DNA of 64,000 bases from Anaeromassilibacillus sp. An250 (GCF_002159845.1 NZ_NFJK01000006.1:99501-163500); one strand, 5' to 3'; numbered from the stretch's first letter, positions 7,062-15,991 are shown. The notes: generated by a model from the letters alone, not told the origin. Program-made: numbers and translations.

Positions 7062-9464
7062 TTAAATCACTTGCTCCGTGCGTTCGATGATGTCGTCCTG
7101 GGTCTGGCGGGAGAGCACATTGAAGAAAGCGCTATAGCCCGCTACCCGCACAATCAAATCGCGGTGCTTTTCTGGATGCACCTGGGCATCCCGCAAAGTT
7201 TCGCGGGAGACCACATTGAACTGCACATGGAATCCATGCAGCGTATCAAAGAATACACGCAACATCGCAATCAGCTTTTGACGGTTCTCCTCTTTCTCCA
7301 GCATCTGCGGGTTTACCTTCTGATTTAGCAGCACGCCCCCGGTGATCTTGTCAGTGGGCAATTTGGAAATAGATTTAAAGACCGCGGTCGGCCCGTGTTT
7401 ATCTGCCGCATGGGAGGGCGAGCATCCCTCCGCCAGAGGTTCCCCTGCTTTCCGGCCGTCCGGGGTTGCCGTGGTTCCGGCGCCCTGCGGGACGTTTGCG
7501 GAGATCGAAGAGGTCCCTGCATAGTATACACCTCCGATGGGTCCACGTCCATAGCGGGTGTTGTGATAATGGGACAATTCGTCGATATAGATGTCATAAG
7601 AAGCGCGGGTAAGCGAATCCACATAGTCGTCGTCGTTGCCGTATTTCGGGGCCGCGATCAGCAGCTTGCGGATGCGTTCGCCCTCTTCCCCTTCGAAATT
7701 GTTCATCAGGGCGTCCCAGAGCTGGGCTGGGGTCATCGAATGGTCTTCGAACACACATTTCTTAATCGCAGCCATGGAGTCTCCCTGGTTGGCGATTCCG
7801 ACCTGCAAATCGCTGATGAAATCATAGACCGCGCCGCCTTCTTTGAGGTTCAAACCGCGCTCGATGCAATCGTCGCACAATGCGGAGCACAGGATGTCCG
7901 CCGTATCCTTCTCCAGGACCGTGTCGCAGCAATTGTCGATGATAACGCACTGACGGGTAAACTCGCGGATGATCTTATCCCAAGCCGCCATGACCTGGTC
8001 AAAAGAGGTCATATCCTTGAAGTGTCCCACACCCTCGCAGACCTTGATGCCGGACTCGATATCGACTCCGTCGTTCAGCGCGATCATCAGGGACTTCGGG
8101 AAGTTCAAAAAGCTCATCCCGGTGCAGCGGTATCCCCACTTCCCGGGGACAGCCACTTCGACGCAGCCGATGGCACTGTAGTCGTATGCATCCTCCGGCT
8201 TGACGCCCTTTTCGATGAAGGAGGGAATGATGATCTCATCGTTGTTAAACGCCGGCATACCAAATCCCAAGCGCATGACTTCGATGGCCTCGCGCATAAA
8301 GTCATCCGGCAAATTCTTATGATAGCGCACCGTCAGGTTTGGCTGAGTGAGGCGCGTCTGTGCGACGCTGCGCAGGATCAGGAAGCTCATCGGATTGACC
8401 GCGTCCTTCCCATCCGGCGTCTGGCCGCCCACGGTGACGTTTTGATAGAGCGGGCTACCCGCAGAAAAGCGGGTGTGGCTCCAGGAACGGATCTTATTGA
8501 TCGTATAGGTTTTCAGCCAAAGATTGGTCAAAAGCTCGCAAGCGGCCTCCTCTGTGATGCGGCCTTCCCGCAGATCTTTTCCGTAGTACGGGTCCAGGTA
8601 CTGATCCATCCGGCCATAGGAAAGCGAGTGGCCGTTGCTCTCAATTTGCAGGCAGAGATGCACCAGCCACAAAGCCTGCACCGCCTCATAGAAGGTGTCC
8701 GCCGGCTCATAGGGGACCTTATTGAGCACACGGCTCATCTCCAAAAGCTCCGCCTTACGGCCCTCGTCTGTCTCCTCCTGGGCCATCTTGAAGGCCAGGT
8801 TCGCATAGCGTTTGGCAAATGCCACCGTAGCGTCGATCACAATCAGCACCGCGCGGTAAAAATACGACTTATGCAGGTTTTCCGCCTCCGTCAGATCGAG
8901 CTCCTGGAGCTTCTGCTCCGCACGGGCGCGGTATTCCTTCAAGCCGGTTTGCAGCATCCGGCGGTAATTGACCGCTACATGCGCGTCGCCCGAGGTGATA
9001 TTCCCTTCCGCCTTGATGATACCCAAATCATAGAAGACCTTGGTCGCTGCCGGCATTGCCGCCAAGCCGCGGTCCTTGGTCGTATTGTGCTCCCAGAAGG
9101 GGGCAATGTCGCGCAGCACCTGCTTATTTTCCTCGGTGATATAGAAGCGGTCGCCGTCCCGCTTGTCAAATTGGTCCAGTTCTTCGATCACCCAATCCAT
9201 CGCATATTCCGGGAAGATCGGGGCTGCACGGTTGCTGGACGCCTGGTTCCCAGCCAGAAGCGTCTGCGGCTCGATGAAGATGCTCATCCCAGCCAGAACG
9301 TTGCGGTACATCAACGCGCGGCGAATCGCCAACGGCTGATCCATATTCTCACGGTAGGTCTGTGTGGTGATCTTCGCACGCTCCACGCAAACCATCGGTT
9401 TGGCATTCAAAAGTTCCTCGCGAAAATCGTGCATCCGAGGGGTCAATTCTCCAAAATGGCTCAT
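7062..9464 (-). CDS. pflD: Glycyl radical enzyme, PflD/YbiW-like
   Basis: This 800-residue enzyme carries the two hallmarks of the class: the active-site Cys and Glu in GCVE (C434, E436) and the glycyl radical loop RVAGYSAFF with the radical on G776. A single active-site Cys rather than a CC pair separates it from true pyruvate formate-lyase. With the FSA aldolase and activase next to it, the best match is PflD/YbiW, reported to open the ring of 1,5-anhydromannitol- or 1,5-anhydroglucitol-6-phosphate. A diol or glycerol dehydratase is an alternative. The start at 9464 follows AGGAGG by seven bases; in-frame upstream codons to 9515 have no ribosome site. It needs strict anaerobiosis. Confidence 0.88.
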   Translation of the reverse strand: MSHFGELTPRMHDFREELLNAKPMVCVERAKITTQTYRENMDQPLAIRRALMYRNVLAGMSIFIEPQTLLAGNQASSNRAAPIFPEYAMDWVIEELDQFDKRDGDRFYITEENKQVLRDIAPFWEHNTTKDRGLAAMPAATKVFYDLGIIKAEGNITSGDAHVAVNYRRMLQTGLKEYRARAEQKLQELDLTEAENLHKSYFYRAVLIVIDATVAFAKRYANLAFKMAQEETDEGRKAELLEMSRVLNKVPYEPADTFYEAVQALWLVHLCLQIESNGHSLSYGRMDQYLDPYYGKDLREGRITEEAACELLTNLWLKTYTINKIRSWSHTRFSAGSPLYQNVTVGGQTPDGKDAVNPMSFLILRSVAQTRLTQPNLTVRYHKNLPDDFMREAIEVMRLGFGMPAFNNDEIIIPSFIEKGVKPEDAYDYSAIGCVEVAVPGKWGYRCTGMSFLNFPKSLMIALNDGVDIESGIKVCEGVGHFKDMTSFDQVMAAWDKIIREFTRQCVIIDNCCDTVLEKDTADILCSALCDDCIERGLNLKEGGAVYDFISDLQVGIANQGDSMAAIKKCVFEDHSMTPAQLWDALMNNFEGEEGERIRKLLIAAPKYGNDDDYVDSLTRASYDIYIDELSHYHNTRYGRGPIGGVYYAGTSSISANVPQGAGTTATPDGRKAGEPLAEGCSPSHAADKHGPTAVFKSISKLPTDKITGGVLLNQKVNPQMLEKEENRQKLIAMLRVFFDTLHGFHVQFNVVSRETLRDAQVHPEKHRDLIVRVAGYSAFFNVLSRQTQDDIIERTEQVI

Positions 9465-9505
9465 AAGAAGTCCTCCTAACGATAAATCATCTATTTGATG
9501 AACAA

Positions 9506-10474
9506 TCAAACGCAATTGGTTTCAGATACCAGCAGTTCCGCTGCGCCGATGATGCCGAAGTCCTCCCCCAGCTCGGCAAATCTGAAATACACGGGCAGAT
9601 CGTTGCCGTTGTATTGATCGAACAGCTCCCGTATGCGTGGGAATAGCCGGTCCCCAAAGTGGACCAGGCCGCCTCCAAAAACAAAACAGTTGATGTTCAG
9701 CACCTGATACAGATTATATAGCCAGACAGCCAGGTATTGGGCCATCTGTTCAACCGCCCATTTTGCCATCGGGTCGCCTTGATCGAACGCCTGCTGGATA
9801 TGTACCGCGGTGATCTGTTCCGGGCTGCCGGCCAATTCCGTCATCCGCGTTTTCTCCCCCGCTGCAATCTTTTGACGGATGTGCTTCACAATCATGGATC
9901 CGGAACAATACGACATAAAACAGCCCTTATTCCCGCATCCACATTCGATCCCCTGCCCAGGGGTAATCAGCATATGGCCGGTTTCCCCGGCCCATCCATA
10001 CCGGCCGCGGAAGAGCTGGTTGCGGATGATAATCCCGCTGGCGATCCCGGTGCTGACGGCGCAATAGACCATGTGTTGAAAGCCGCGCCCCGCCCCCTTT
10101 TTATGCTCCGCCAAAGCAGCGACATGGGTATCGTTGTCCAAGAGCACGCGCATACCGCCGAGCTTCTTCATCAGATATGCCCGTGCTGGGAAATCGTGGA
10201 TTTTCGTCAAATTGGTGGTCTTCAGGATCTTACCCTCTTCAAATAGGATAAAGGACGGCATGCCGATCCCGATCCCGCGCATCTGGTCCGCAGACAAATG
10301 ATGCTCTCGCATCATATCCTGAATGCTCTCCGCCAGCGCGTCAAAAAAAGGCTCCGCTTCTAGGGAGGGGTCCGACGGAACTTTCTTTTTAGCAATCAAA
10401 TTTTGGTTGCCATCGAATAAACCGTACGCAATTTTGGTTCCGCCGACATCCACGCCAATGGTGTACTGTCCCAC
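9506..10474 (-). CDS. ROK-family sugar kinase
   Basis: This 322-residue protein has the N-terminal ATP-binding motif DVGGTK and the ROK zinc motif CGCGNKGC within a GHMLITPG context, as in glucokinases and related sugar kinases. It has no N-terminal helix-turn-helix, so it is a kinase and not a ROK repressor. It is first in the minus-strand operon, 41 bases before the glycyl radical enzyme. It could supply the 6-phosphate needed by that enzyme, a task done by a PTS in E. coli. Translation appears to begin at a GTG (10474-10472) with AAGGAG eight or so bases upstream. Confidence 0.88.
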   Translation of the reverse strand: MGQYTIGVDVGGTKIAYGLFDGNQNLIAKKKVPSDPSLEAEPFFDALAESIQDMMREHHLSADQMRGIGIGMPSFILFEEGKILKTTNLTKIHDFPARAYLMKKLGGMRVLLDNDTHVAALAEHKKGAGRGFQHMVYCAVSTGIASGIIIRNQLFRGRYGWAGETGHMLITPGQGIECGCGNKGCFMSYCSGSMIVKHIRQKIAAGEKTRMTELAGSPEQITAVHIQQAFDQGDPMAKWAVEQMAQYLAVWLYNLYQVLNINCFVFGGGLVHFGDRLFPRIRELFDQYNGNDLPVYFRFAELGEDFGIIGAAELLVSETNCV

Positions 10475-10535
10475 TTTAGACGCTCCTTTCCGCCGCCCAA
10501 CCCTCGGGCGGCAAATCCGTTTTTCTGATACTTTT

Positions 10536-10563
10536 ATTATAACGGATAATCTTCAAATGTCAA
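10536..10563 (-). promoter_or_regulatory. Promoter of the ROK-pflD-fsa operon
   Basis: On the minus strand TTGACA (10563-10558) and TATAAT (10541-10536) are both perfect and 16 bases apart. It is back to back with the activase promoter. Confidence 0.8.
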
Positions 10564-10578
10564 TACAATATTTACATT
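10556..10578. promoter_or_regulatory. Candidate operator between the divergent promoters
   Basis: This is a 23-base palindrome with arms AATGTCAATA and TATTTACATT and one mismatch. It covers the -35 box of the minus-strand promoter. The DeoR-family regulator encoded at 11688-12446 is the likely binder; this is an inference from position. Confidence 0.5.
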
Positions 10579-10613
10579 CGTAAGTGTTTTTGATTCATAC
10601 ATTCCCATTTTGC

Positions 10614-10642
10614 TTTACAATTTCACTCGCGTTTGTTATAAT
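10614..10642 (+). promoter_or_regulatory. Promoter of the activase gene
   Basis: TTTACA (10614-10619) and TATAAT (10637-10642) are 17 bases apart, 24 bases before the activase start. Confidence 0.75.
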
Positions 10643-10665
10643 CAAGTCGTAAAGGAGGAGCCAAT

Positions 10666-11571
10666 ATGGAAAGCAAAGGCTGTGTTTTTAATATTCAAAA
10701 GTTTAGCACCAACGACGGACCCGGAATCCGCACGACGGTATTCCTGAAGGGTTGCCCACTGCACTGCGGTTGGTGCTCCAACCCGGAGTCGCAGGCGCAA
10801 AAACCGCAGATCTTATGGGATCTATCCAAATGTGTGCGCTGCCAGCAATGCGTCCAAACATGCCCGCAGCATGCCGTCCAGTTCGATGTGGAATCCGGAA
10901 GCATCCGTTTTGATTTCAAAACCTGTGTGGGATGCGGCGCCTGCGTTGCACAGTGCCCACAGGAAGCCTTGACCCTGGAAGGGGAATGGAAAGACGTGGA
11001 AGACGTTGTCGCCGTCTGCCTGCAGGACCGTATTTTTTATGAGGGTTCCGGCGGCGGTGTGACCCTATCCGGTGGGGAACCGATGATGCAGCCCGACTTT
11101 GCCGCCGCTTTGCTCTCCCGGCTGAAGCAGGAGGGTATCGCCACCGCGATTGAGACGACTGGATATGCGCCGTCCGCTGTGTTCAACCGGCTGCTTCCGG
11201 ACATCGACCTCTTTTTATTTGACTGCAAGCATTACGACCGGCAAAAACATTATGAAGCGACCGGCGTGTATAACGATCCAATCCTGCAAAATTTGAAGAC
11301 AGCCCTCCAATCGGGCAAAGAGGTGATTGTCCGCATCCCGGTGATCCCGGGGGTCAACAACCAGCTGGACGACGCACAGGGGTTCTGCGAACTTTTTAAG
11401 ACCCTTGGCGTTAAGCGGATCAACCTCCTCCCCTTCCATCAATTTGGGGAACGGAAATACGATTTTTTGAACCGGGTCTATTCCCTTCATGGCATTCCGG
11501 CACTTCACGAAGCCGACTTGGAGGCGTTCCGTGCGGTTTTCCTCAAAAACGGCTTTGACTGCTTTTTCTAA
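10666..11571 (+). CDS. pflC: Glycyl radical enzyme activase (radical SAM)
   Basis: This 301-residue radical-SAM enzyme puts the radical on the glycyl radical enzyme encoded divergently. The SAM cluster Cys are C30, C34 and C37 in the CPLHCGWC motif. A two-cluster ferredoxin insert follows with CVRCQQC and CVGCGAC motifs, as is usual for activases of dehydratase-type and PflC-type enzymes but absent from PflA. The GGEP motif lies at about residue 137. A strong AAAGGAGG precedes the ATG. It has its own promoter facing the operon, and a shared regulator is likely. Confidence 0.92.
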   Translation: MESKGCVFNIQKFSTNDGPGIRTTVFLKGCPLHCGWCSNPESQAQKPQILWDLSKCVRCQQCVQTCPQHAVQFDVESGSIRFDFKTCVGCGACVAQCPQEALTLEGEWKDVEDVVAVCLQDRIFYEGSGGGVTLSGGEPMMQPDFAAALLSRLKQEGIATAIETTGYAPSAVFNRLLPDIDLFLFDCKHYDRQKHYEATGVYNDPILQNLKTALQSGKEVIVRIPVIPGVNNQLDDAQGFCELFKTLGVKRINLLPFHQFGERKYDFLNRVYSLHGIPALHEADLEAFRAVFLKNGFDCFF

Positions 11572-11615
11572 ACCGCTCGTTTTCCTAATTACATATGAAA
11601 AATTAAATATAAAAG

Positions 11616-11661
11616 AAAATCCTCCCTATACGGCATTTACATGTCATATAGGGAGGATTTT
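11616..11661. terminator. Bidirectional terminator between activase and DeoR genes
   Basis: AAAATCCTCCCTATA (11616-11630) and TATAGGGAGGATTTT (11647-11661) are perfect 15-base arms between two convergent genes. Confidence 0.92.
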
Positions 11662-11687
11662 ACTTGCTCTTCTTTTCCCTTTTGCAC

Positions 11688-12446
11688 TTATTCCTCACCC
11701 GGTACCTTTCTCACGTCAACCCCCTGGTTCATGAGAAACACCTCTGTCTCCAAGGGAATCGCATCGTCCGTCTGCACGATGGAAACCTGTTTGGTCGGGA
11801 GAAGGGTGACCACACCCTGCCTAGAAAATTTGCTCGATTCCGTCAAAACGATCACCTGGTCCGCCTGGCCAGCCATATCGCGCACGGTCTCTGCACGGAG
11901 CAGGTCATTGCCGGTGAAACCGTTCTCCTTTCGGAAACCGTCGGCGCCAATAAAAAGCTTATTGACAAAAAAGTTCTGTGCGCACTGCCGGGCCACCGGT
12001 CCCACCATCACCTGGGATTCATTTTGGTAATCGCCGCCCAAAAGAATGATTTTAGCCGTTGGCAGACGCCGGACATAGCCGGCGATAAATGCGGAATTCG
12101 TCACAATGGTCACGTCGCGTTTATGGGTACAAAGCTCATCGGCGAGAAGCGCACAGCAGGAGCCAGATTCGATCATCACCGTCTCCCCATCCCGGACGAG
12201 ACTTGCCGCAGCTTGGGCAATCCGGCGTTTCAAATCGTAATGATAGGCAAGGCGGTTATTGATGTCGTCGTTGGAGCAGAGAACGGCATAGCCGTGCTCG
12301 CGTTTAATCAACCCTTTTTGTTCCAATTGATCCAAATCCTTGCGGGTTGTCACTTGGGACACATGCAAAAGCTGCGCCAGCTTTGCTACTTCAATCCGAT
12401 TGTGCTCTGTTACAATTTCTAAAATTTTTGTCTGACGGGTTGTCAT
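11688..12446 (-). CDS. DeoR/GlpR-family transcriptional regulator
   Basis: This 252-residue protein has an N-terminal winged helix (about residues 3-60, with VSQVTTRKDLDQLEQKG at the recognition helix) and a C-terminal DeoRC sugar-phosphate sensor domain. The sensor shows the glycine-rich ESGSC and the IGADGF motifs of the family. It likely controls the neighbouring glycyl-radical sugar genes in response to a sugar phosphate. The start at 12446 is preceded by AAAGGATG; an in-frame ATG three codons earlier lacks a ribosome site. An 8-base sequence TTACGAAT occurs upstream of it (12487-12494) and again inverted beside the palindrome at 10576-10583, a possible shared site. Confidence 0.88.
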   Translation of the reverse strand: MTTRQTKILEIVTEHNRIEVAKLAQLLHVSQVTTRKDLDQLEQKGLIKREHGYAVLCSNDDINNRLAYHYDLKRRIAQAAASLVRDGETVMIESGSCCALLADELCTHKRDVTIVTNSAFIAGYVRRLPTAKIILLGGDYQNESQVMVGPVARQCAQNFFVNKLFIGADGFRKENGFTGNDLLRAETVRDMAGQADQVIVLTESSKFSRQGVVTLLPTKQVSIVQTDDAIPLETEVFLMNQGVDVRKVPGEE

Positions 12447-12655
12447 GTGCCTCATCCTTTCTGAAAGAAATTTTAGCACATTTTCATTACGAATACCAGA
12501 TAAATCTTTTCATATGCAAGTAAATTTGCCTTCTTTGTGAAATTCGCCTGCAAAATACTCTCTTACAATGCCATTTCCTTGCGCTGAATGAAACAAGCTA
12601 CTACCTTTCATAGTAAGTCCTCATATAGATATGGAAACGCTTTTATCATAAAACA

Positions 12656-12688
12656 AACCAGGCACCGCCCCAAGGGGGATGCCTGGTT
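12656..12688 (-). terminator. Terminator after the PepSY lipoprotein gene
   Basis: AACCAGGCA and TGCCTGGTT pair, with an inner C-rich/G-rich stem, and a T-rich tail on the minus strand. It ends the regulator-kinase-lipoprotein unit. Confidence 0.8.
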
Positions 12689-12723
12689 ACATTTTCCAAT
12701 ATCAATTGATCGGACTTCAAAAA

Positions 12724-13716
12724 TCAATCCACATCTTTTTCGTAGTTGAGAATGTCGCCTGTATTCGCATCGATTTCATAGGAATATTCCGTTCTTCCGA
12801 CATCCCATTCCACCTCATAAAGGAGACGCCCGTCGTCGCGGTCCTGCTCCACTTTCAAGCGCTGCACATCGCTTTCCGCAACGCCCGCATGCTTCAAAGC
12901 AATTTGCTTTGCTTCATCGGCCGTCAACGCCGCATCCCCAGCTTCCGTGCCGCTGGGAGCCGTGTAATACTCGGCGTCGTGGTCATACGACAGAATCTCT
13001 CCGGAAACTGCATCAATGTCATAATCGTATTCCGTGTTGTCCTGATAGAACTCCACCTCATACTTCCATCTGCCGTCGTCCCTCTCCAGATGTGTGCGGA
13101 CAAATTTGACGCTGTCTTTGCTGACGCCCGCATGATCCAAAGCGGCCTTTTGCGCTGCTTCCTCTCCAATATAGGTGCCGGAAGCCGTTTGGGTGTCTGC
13201 CGCAGCCGATGTACTGCTCTTTGCCGAAGAATCGCCACTGGCGTCTTTCTTGGGAGCCGTTTCACCCGTCGCCGCTGGAGCCTGCGAACTTGCCGTCTCC
13301 TGATTAGTCTGTGCGGACGGGGCCCAATCCTCTATATCCCGATCCATGGAGAGAATTTCCCCGGTCGTCGCATCGATATCGTAATCGTACTCTTCGTTTC
13401 CAACAAGGAACTCAATATCGTACTGCGCGCGATTGTCGTCGTAGTCCAAACGCGCCTTGCGGAACTGCACTTCCTCTTCTGCAAGTCCGGCATTTTTGAG
13501 GGCGATTTCCTTTGCTTCCTGTTCCGTGATGTAGTCGCTCGATGCGCTTCCTGCCATGCCGGCGGAAAGATTGCTGGAAGGAGAGCCCACGGGAGCTACG
13601 CCTGCGCCGGAAGAAGCTCCAGCAGCTGGGTCCGTCGCGTTGGAACCGCAGCCCGTAAACAATACTGCACTAAGAATCAAAGCGGAAGCCGCTAACCATA
13701 TATGTTTCCGATTCAT
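12724..13716 (-). CDS. Lipoprotein with three PepSY domains
   Basis: This 330-residue protein begins with a lipoprotein signal peptide whose lipobox LFTGC places the lipid-bearing Cys at about residue 23. A Ser/Ala/Gly-rich linker follows, then three PepSY repeats, each with an AxxxALxHAG-like helix, a YDVEF/YEVEW-like strand and a DYDIDA(x)TGEIL ending. PepSY domains are known as protease-inhibitor or sensor modules on the outer face of the membrane. The gene lies 110 bases after the histidine kinase gene and has its own promoter with probable regulator boxes. It may therefore be both target and accessory sensor of that two-component system (inference). Confidence 0.85.
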   Translation of the reverse strand: MNRKHIWLAASALILSAVLFTGCGSNATDPAAGASSGAGVAPVGSPSSNLSAGMAGSASSDYITEQEAKEIALKNAGLAEEEVQFRKARLDYDDNRAQYDIEFLVGNEEYDYDIDATTGEILSMDRDIEDWAPSAQTNQETASSQAPAATGETAPKKDASGDSSAKSSTSAAADTQTASGTYIGEEAAQKAALDHAGVSKDSVKFVRTHLERDDGRWKYEVEFYQDNTEYDYDIDAVSGEILSYDHDAEYYTAPSGTEAGDAALTADEAKQIALKHAGVAESDVQRLKVEQDRDDGRLLYEVEWDVGRTEYSYEIDANTGDILNYEKDVD

Positions 13717-13764
13717 ACATCATACATCCTTTCCAAAAGCGTATTGGTTTGTTTCAGTGACTTC

Positions 13765-13797
13765 AGTATACCCACGAAAGATTAAAGTCACATTAAA
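13765..13797 (-). promoter_or_regulatory. Promoter with response-regulator boxes upstream of the PepSY gene
   Basis: On the minus strand a TATACT -10 box (13770-13765) lacks a good -35 box. In its place are two direct copies of TTTAAT (13797-13792 and 13786-13781), 11 bases apart, the spacing of OmpR/PhoB-type regulator half-sites. The adjacent response regulator is the natural candidate. Confidence 0.5.
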
Positions 13798-13826
13798 CGA
13801 TGCATGAATTTTAACATTTTTATAAT

Positions 13827-15176
13827 TTAAGGGCACGGAAACGAAAAGGTAAACGCCGTCCCCTGTCCAAGCGTACTTTCCACATAGATTTCCCCGCCAT
13901 GCGCTTCCACAATCCATTTCACCATGGACAGTCCCAGTCCCGCGCCGCTGGCGCTTCGCGCGGGGTCCGCCTGCCAAAAGCGCTCCCAAACGCGTTCCAG
14001 ATTCTCTGGGGCGATTCCAATCCCGTTGTCTTGGACACAGCCCTGGATGGTTCCATCCTTTTGCGTCAGCTGTACGTTCAGCCAACCGTTCTCCCGGCCA
14101 TATTTAATGCCATTTTCAATTAAATTGATCCACATGCGCATCAGCATCGTCTCATCTCCCAGCATCTCAATGTCCGGTTGGATGTTTGTCTCGATGCGAA
14201 TCCCACGCTTTTCGGCGTTCTCCTGCTGTTGTTCCGCCACCATGCTCGCCAAATCGCTGAGATTGACCGTTTCAAAATGCAATTTCTCATGGCCCTTATC
14301 TGCACGGGCAAGCATCAAAAGCTGGGAAATCAGCGCGGCCATCTTTTCCGCCTGGTTGAGGACCGCCGCAAGCGCTTCCTTCGCCTCATCCAGTGTTTGG
14401 GCATTCTCAATCGCATATTCGCACTGGGAAATGATCACCGTGGTCGGCGTGCGCAGCTCATGGGAGGCGTCGGACGTAAATTGTTTTTCGGTTTCAAACG
14501 CTTTTTCCAGGCGGGCAAACATCCTGTCAAATTCCGCGGCTAACGTATAGATCTCATCCCGCCCTTCTCCAAGCGCGATGCGGCGGGACAGGTCGTCCCC
14601 CTCCCCAATTTCTTTCGCCGTCTGGATAATCCTCCGGACCGGGCGGAATGCGCGGCGTGTAATGAGATAACCGCCAACCGCTGCAAATAGCACAAAAAAT
14701 GGCAGAATGATCCATGCGAAGCGAAAGAGGGTCGATATGGTCGAATCGATTTGGTCGGCCTCCGCTACGCTGCGAATCCACACTGTTCCGTATCCATACA
14801 CCTGTTTCTGCTCGTCATATACATACCAGCTCTTCTCTCCGGAGGGAATGGTGCGCAGGTCATTCGGAGCGAAAACCGCTGAATTGTCAAAGTCCCTGGG
14901 CACGGCTCCGTACAGCGGCACGCCGCCCCCGTCGTAAACCGAAAGATAAATGCCGTCCTTGAAGTATTCTAAATCGTCGTCGATCTCGATGGCCCCATCG
15001 TCGGAACCGATCTCATGCCATGCGGCGGCCACCATATCCATCATCTGGCTTTTCGTCCCCTCCAATGCCGACTGCGCGCCCAAAGAGAACAAAAACGCCA
15101 GCACAATACTGACCAGCAGCACCATGAGCAAAGTAAACCATAGAGTTACTTTTAATTGAATCGATAAACGCCTCAT
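13827..15176 (-). CDS. Membrane sensor histidine kinase
   Basis: This 449-residue kinase has two membrane segments (about residues 10-33 and 152-172) around a sensor domain of about 120 residues exposed outside the cell. HAMP, HisKA with the phospho-acceptor H239 in SHELRTP, and a HATPase domain with N and G boxes (NLIENGIKYG, DNGIGI, GAGLGLSM) follow. It phosphorylates the response regulator whose gene overlaps its start by four bases (ATGA). The PepSY lipoprotein gene follows. The signal is not evident; cell-envelope stress would fit the layout. Confidence 0.93.
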   Translation of the reverse strand: MRRLSIQLKVTLWFTLLMVLLVSIVLAFLFSLGAQSALEGTKSQMMDMVAAAWHEIGSDDGAIEIDDDLEYFKDGIYLSVYDGGGVPLYGAVPRDFDNSAVFAPNDLRTIPSGEKSWYVYDEQKQVYGYGTVWIRSVAEADQIDSTISTLFRFAWIILPFFVLFAAVGGYLITRRAFRPVRRIIQTAKEIGEGDDLSRRIALGEGRDEIYTLAAEFDRMFARLEKAFETEKQFTSDASHELRTPTTVIISQCEYAIENAQTLDEAKEALAAVLNQAEKMAALISQLLMLARADKGHEKLHFETVNLSDLASMVAEQQQENAEKRGIRIETNIQPDIEMLGDETMLMRMWINLIENGIKYGRENGWLNVQLTQKDGTIQGCVQDNGIGIAPENLERVWERFWQADPARSASGAGLGLSMVKWIVEAHGGEIYVESTLGQGTAFTFSFPCP

Positions 15177-15847
15177 GTTTCCTCCCGCAGCACATAGCCC
15201 ACCCCACGGACCGTATGGATCAATTTCGGTTCAAATCCGTCATCCAGCTTTTTGCGCAGATAGCGGATATAGACGTCCACCACATTCGATCCACCCTCGT
15301 AATCATAATTCCAGATGTGATGGCTGATCTTTTCCCGGGAAAGGACCACGCCGCTGTTCCGGATCATATATTCCAAAATCGCAAATTCTTTGCTGGAAAG
15401 CGATACCGCCTTCCCGCCCCGTTTGACCGTGCGCGCTGTACAATCCACGGTCAAGTCCGCCACGGTGAATACGTCACTGGTGCTGTCCGATGTGCGCCGG
15501 ATCATCACCCGGAGCCTGGCAAGCAGCTCGTCAAAGGCAAAGGGCTTCACCAGATAATCGTCCGCACCAGCATCCAAACCCGTAACCCGGTCTTCAATCC
15601 GGTCCCTCGCCGTCAACAGGAGCACCGGCGTCTTACTTCCCTTCCCGCGGAGTTCTCGCAGCACCTCCAGCCCATTGATTCCAGGCAACATAATATCCAA
15701 AACGATGGCATCGTATTCCGCGCAGCACAGATAGTCCAGCGCGTCCGTCCCATTCAAGCAGCTATCCACGCTGTAATGGGCTGCCTGCAATTGTTTTACA
15801 AGCAAGTGGTTGAGCTCCGGTTCATCTTCTACGACTAACAGCCTCAT
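15173..15847 (-). CDS. OmpR-family response regulator
   Basis: This 224-residue protein has a receiver domain with phosphorylation site D51 (IVLDIMLPG), the conserved Thr and Lys further on (LLLTARD, DDYLVKPF), and a C-terminal winged-helix DNA-binding domain. The ATG at 15847 follows a GGAGGG site, and the longer frame upstream has none. It is first in a minus-strand unit with its kinase and probably regulates the PepSY lipoprotein gene through the boxes at 13781-13797. Confidence 0.94.
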   Translation of the reverse strand: MRLLVVEDEPELNHLLVKQLQAAHYSVDSCLNGTDALDYLCCAEYDAIVLDIMLPGINGLEVLRELRGKGSKTPVLLLTARDRIEDRVTGLDAGADDYLVKPFAFDELLARLRVMIRRTSDSTSDVFTVADLTVDCTARTVKRGGKAVSLSSKEFAILEYMIRNSGVVLSREKISHHIWNYDYEGGSNVVDVYIRYLRKKLDDGFEPKLIHTVRGVGYVLREET

Positions 15848-15878
15848 ATTAACTCCCTCCATTGTACCTTTATTATGA

Positions 15879-15907
15879 TGCATATGCTTCCGCCAATCAA
15901 GGGTCAA
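15879..15907 (-). promoter_or_regulatory. Promoter of the two-component operon
   Basis: On the minus strand TTGACC (15907-15902) and TATGCA (15884-15879) are 17 bases apart, 31 bases before the response-regulator start. Confidence 0.5.
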
Positions 15908-15991
15908 TTGAATAATATCAGGGAAAATCATCTGCCTACGGATAACCGGCTTCCTTTGCAGCACATGAATATCCGGCAGATAACCGCAAAA

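Noticed and set aside
7395..9479. Open frame of 694 codons on the plus strand opposite the glycyl radical enzyme
   Set aside because: It is a mirror frame of a highly conserved gene, has odd amino-acid use rich in Arg, His and Ala, and lacks a ribosome site.
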